Program-made: the position numbers and the translations under genes
Shown: positions 60,553-64,000 of the stretch, piece after piece
How the letters are laid out: the number at the start of each line of letters is the position of its first letter
Numbering within the stretch: position 1 is the stretch's first letter
Source: Sindora glabra
Lineage: Eukaryota; Streptophyta; Magnoliopsida; Fabales; Fabaceae
Direction of reading: 5' to 3'
DNA: 64,000 bases
Assembly: GCA_020226215.1 (NCBI GenBank)
Contig: CM035232.1
Location: 80,936,693-81,000,692, forward strand
Notes under the pieces: generated by a model
Database searches by the model: none
What the model was told of the DNA's origin: nothing
Seen by the model: the letters and a program-made list of their open reading frames with translations, nothing else

Positions 60553-63500
60553 CTAGTGCCAATCACTCATGTATCTAATACCAAGTGACATAGTATGACC
60601 ATCAAGCTTTTTCTACGCTAAAGGCTTTGTCAGTGGGTCGACGATATTATCATCAGTTGGTACTTTGCATATCTTCACATCTCCTCTATCGATGATTTCT
60701 CGAATGAGATGGAAGCGCTTAAGTATATGTTTGGATCGCTACTGAGATCTGGGTTCCTTGGCTTGTGCAATGGCTCCATTGTTGTCACAATAGAGATCCA
60801 CTGGGTTTGCAATGTTAGGAATAACGCCAAGTTCAGTAATGAACTTTTTTATCCAAACAGCCTCTTTTGACACATCAGATGCAGCAATATACTCAGCCTC
60901 TGTAGTAGAGTCGGCCACTGTTTCCTGCTTTGAACTCTTCCAGCACACAGCACCACCATTTAGGCTAAATACATAACCTGACTACGATCTAAAGTCATCC
61001 TTGTCAGATTAGAAACTGGCATCAGTGTAACCTTTTACAACAAGTTCTTCCTCTCCTCCATATATTAAGAATGAATCCTTAGTCCTTCTTAAGTACTTAA
61101 GGATATTCTTAATAGCAATCCAGTGAGGTTCACCTGGATTTGACTGGTACCTACTCGTCATGCTTAAAGCATACGAGACATCAAGACAAGTACATATCAT
61201 GACATACATGATAGATCCAATTGCTGATGCATATGGTATCTTATTCATCCAGTCCTTCTCATCTTGTGTCGAAGGACACTGAGCTTTGGACAAATTTATG
61301 CCATGCGACATAGGCAAAAATCCACTTTTAGATTCTTGCATGTTAAACCGTTTTAACACTTTATCTATGTATGTACTCTGACTTAGGCCAAGCAATTTTC
61401 TTGATCTATCTCTATAGATCTTAATACCTAGTATATAGGTAGTTTCACCTAAGTCTTTCATCGAGAAACAATTTCTTAACCAAGTCTTTATTGTTTGCAG
61501 TATAAGGTTATCATTTCTGATGAGTAGTATGTCATCCACATACAATACAAGGAAAATAATTTTGCTCCCACTAACCCTTTTGTAAACACAATATTCATCT
61601 TCATTTTTAATGAAACCAAATTCTTTGATTGCCTCATCAAAATAAAGATTCCAACTCCGTGAAGCTTGCTTTAATCCATAAATAGATCGTTGTAGCTTAC
61701 ATACCTTTCTAGCAGTTTCAGGAATGACAAAACCCTCGGGTTGTGTCATGTACACATCCTCGAGGAGCTTTCCATTAAGAAAAGCAATTTTGACATCCAT
61801 CTGCCAGATTTTGTAATCATAAAAAGATGCAATAGCAAGCAAAATCCGGATGGATTTAAGCATAGCAACTAGGGAATAGGTCTCATTATAGTTTATGCCA
61901 TGAACTTGCCTATAACCTTTTGCGACTAATCATCCCTTAAAAGTTTTCACATTACCATCCATGTCGATTTTCTTCTTGAAAACCCATTTACACCTAAAGA
62001 GTTTTACCCCTTCAGGTGGATCAACCAAAGTCCATACTTAGTTAGTATACATGGAATCCATCTCAGATTTCATGGCCTCAAGCCACTTCTCAGAGTCTAG
62101 TCCTTTTATAGCTTCTTGGTAAGTTGTAGGCTCATCTTGATCCATGAGCAAAACATCGCCATTTTGAGTTGCAAGAAATCCATATCTCTCGGGCTCATGG
62201 CGTATCCTACCAGACTTACGTGGGCCTTGTGTTACTTGAGCTAGTTCCTGACCCACAACATCTTGTGACCTTTTTTCAGGCTCTATTATAGGTTCAGTGT
62301 TACTTTGTGAGTCTCGCACTTCTTCGATTTCTACTTTCCTCCCACAGTTTTTCTTAGAGATAAATTCTCTTTCCAGAAAAACACTAGTTCGTGCGACAAA
62401 CACTTTGCCTTCACTAGGATTATAGAAATATTATCCCTTAGTTTCCTTAGGATACCCTACAAAGTAGCACTTGTCCGATTTGGGTCCAAGCTTATCAGAA
62501 ACTTAACGTTTTACCTAGGCCTCGCAACCCCAAATCTTCATAAAAGACAAGCTGGGACGTTTCCTAGTCCATATCTCATATAGAGTCTTTTAAATCGTTT
62601 TAGAGGGAACACGGTTGAGCGTAAAAGCAGCTGTCTCTAGAGAATGCCCCCAAAAGGAAATTGGAAGATCTATATGATTCATCATAAATCGTACCATGTC
62701 TAACAAGGTACGATTCCTCCTTTCTGAAACACCATTCCATTGTGGCATTTCAGGTGGAGTGAGGTCTGATACTATACCACATTCCTTTAGATAGTCATCA
62801 AATTCTTGGCTTAAGTATTCTCTACCTTGATCTGATTAAGTGTTTTAATACTTTTACCAAGTTAGTTTTGCACTTCATTCTTGAATTCCTTGAACTTTTC
62901 AAAGGATTCTGATTTGTGTTTCATAAGATACACATATCCATATCTACTAAAATCATCAGTAAATGTAATGAAGTACTGGAAACCTCCTCCAGCAGGTGAA
63001 CTAATAGGTTCACATACATCAGTATGTATAAGACTTAATAGATCATTAGCCCTTTCACTATTTCCAGTGAATGGTGTTTTAGTCATTTTTCCTAACAAAC
63101 AAGATTCGCATGTTTCATATGATTCAAAATCAAATGAATCCAAGAATCCATCTTTATGGAGCTTGGATATGCGCTTCTCATTTATATGGCCTAAATGACA
63201 ATGCCAGAGATGGGTTGGATTTAAATCATTTGATTTAAATCGCTTAGTGTTTATGTTATAGACAAGTATTTCAAGATCAAGAATATAGAGCCCATTGAAC
63301 ATTTGTGCACTGCAGTAAAACATTTCATTTAAATAAACTGAATAACTTTTGTCCTTTATTATAAATGAAAAACCTTTCTTATCCAAACAAGAAACAGAAA
63401 TAATATTCCTACTGATAGCAGGCACAAAATAACAATCCTCTAATTTTATTACTAAACTAGAAGGTAAAGATAGATAATATGTCCCTACAGCTAGCGCAGC

Positions 63501-64000
63501 AACTCTTGCTCCATTGGCAACTCGTAGGTCCACTTCGCCTTTAGCTAAAGTCCTACTCCTTTGTAGTTCCTGCACATTTGTACAAATGTGAAAACCGCAT
63601 CCGGTATCTAATACCCAAGATGTAGAAGTTGAAACATTAATTTCTATAACATAGATACCTGAAGCGGAAGTCTCACTACCCTTCTTCTTTTTTAGATCTT
63701 CCAGATAGACTTTACAGTTTCTTTTTCAATGTCTAGTTTAACCGCAATGGAAGCATGTCCCTTCCTTAACCACACCCCCTTTTGGTTTCAGTGTAGAGAA
63801 TTTAGACTTAGGCTTGCCTTTGGATTTGGAATCCTTCTTGTTTTTACCTTTGCCTTTGCCCTTTTGAACCATCATTATGGTATTAGGCTTTGTCTTTTAC
63901 AAATTTTGTTCAGCAGTTCTTAACATGCTTAACAATTCTGGCAGTGGTTTGTCAATTTCATTCATGTTGTAATTCATGATAAATTGACCATAACTCTGTG
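60553..64000 (-). pseudogene. Ty1/copia gag-pol (3' part), decayed, runs off the window
   Basis: Minus-strand domains from right to left: gag C-terminus and a zinc knuckle CFHCG...TRH...KRNC broken by two stops (about 63,720-63,755); protease SWVLDTGCGFHICTN (about 63,585-63,630); GAG-pre-integrase HLWHCHLGHINEKRISKLH (about 63,150-63,210); integrase LLSLIHTDV...FITFTDDFSRYGYVYL, then frameshifted pieces with MPQWNGVSERR-type sequence (62,400-62,860); RT (QMDVKIAFLNG, LYVDDILLI intact, SIYGLKQASRSW, 61,009-62,036); RNase H (STTEAEYIAASD, YCDNNGAI, about 60,739-60,948). Multiple stops, including one in KG*LVAKGY near 61,925, make it non-functional. The 5' LTR and most of gag lie beyond 64,000. 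The domain order protease-integrase-RT-RNase H defines copia. Confidence 0.92.

Overview
The window is AT-rich nuclear DNA from a flowering plant, most likely a dicot. It holds Ty3/gypsy and Ty1/copia retroelements with initiator-tRNA-Met primer sites, a CACTA (En/Spm) transposon, long solo LTRs and a plant phytoene synthase relic with plant introns. No intact host gene is visible. Several levels of nesting and a centromeric-type (CRM-like) chromovirus suggest heterochromatin, possibly pericentromeric. The species cannot be told from the sequence.

Layout. 0-5 kb: a copia reverse-transcriptase scrap, a 39-bp minisatellite, a 467-bp tandem duplication and then about 14 degenerate units of a ~135-bp repeat ending at a tRNA-like module. 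6.2-8.1 kb: a phytoene synthase pseudogene (minus strand, exons 2-6, introns kept, exon 1 lost). 8.3-11.6 kb: a decayed Tat/Ogre-type Ty3/gypsy pol with 3' tandem repeats. 14-20.5 kb: a ~3.4-kb solo LTR split by a second, 3.08-kb solo LTR, both with target-site duplications. 22.5-24.1 kb: extremely AT-rich DNA with a ~220-bp-arm inverted repeat. 24.2-28.2 kb: LTR fragments and a deleted copia element.

28.18-33.98 kb: a young, nearly complete CRM-like Ty3/gypsy element (minus) with 671-bp LTRs, TSD ATTAT, tRNA-Met PBS and PPT. Its single gag-pol frame is broken by three TAG codons and a mutated reverse-transcriptase active site. It sits in an older minus-strand retroelement (34-40.7 kb) that has a PBS and a PPT but no recognisable protein. 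40.74-43.30 kb: another solo LTR (TSD TGAAG) carrying GC-rich palindromes. 44.48-57.72 kb: a ~4-kb LTR of the same family as the 14-20.5 kb one, split by a 9.27-kb CACTA transposon (TSD TTA) with two decayed genes: a TNP2-type transposase and a second ORF of Transposase_24 type. 57.72-64 kb: a copia element (minus) with two head-to-tail LTRs, running off the right edge.

How it fits together. This is a record of layered insertions rather than a set of cooperating genes. The gypsy LTR families are oldest, solo-LTR recombination shrank them, and CACTA, copia and CRM elements landed in them later. All protein-coding elements seen here carry stops, frameshifts or active-site changes, so none looks autonomous. 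Coordinates of boundaries supported by a TSD are precise; those of old fragments are approximate to tens or hundreds of bases.
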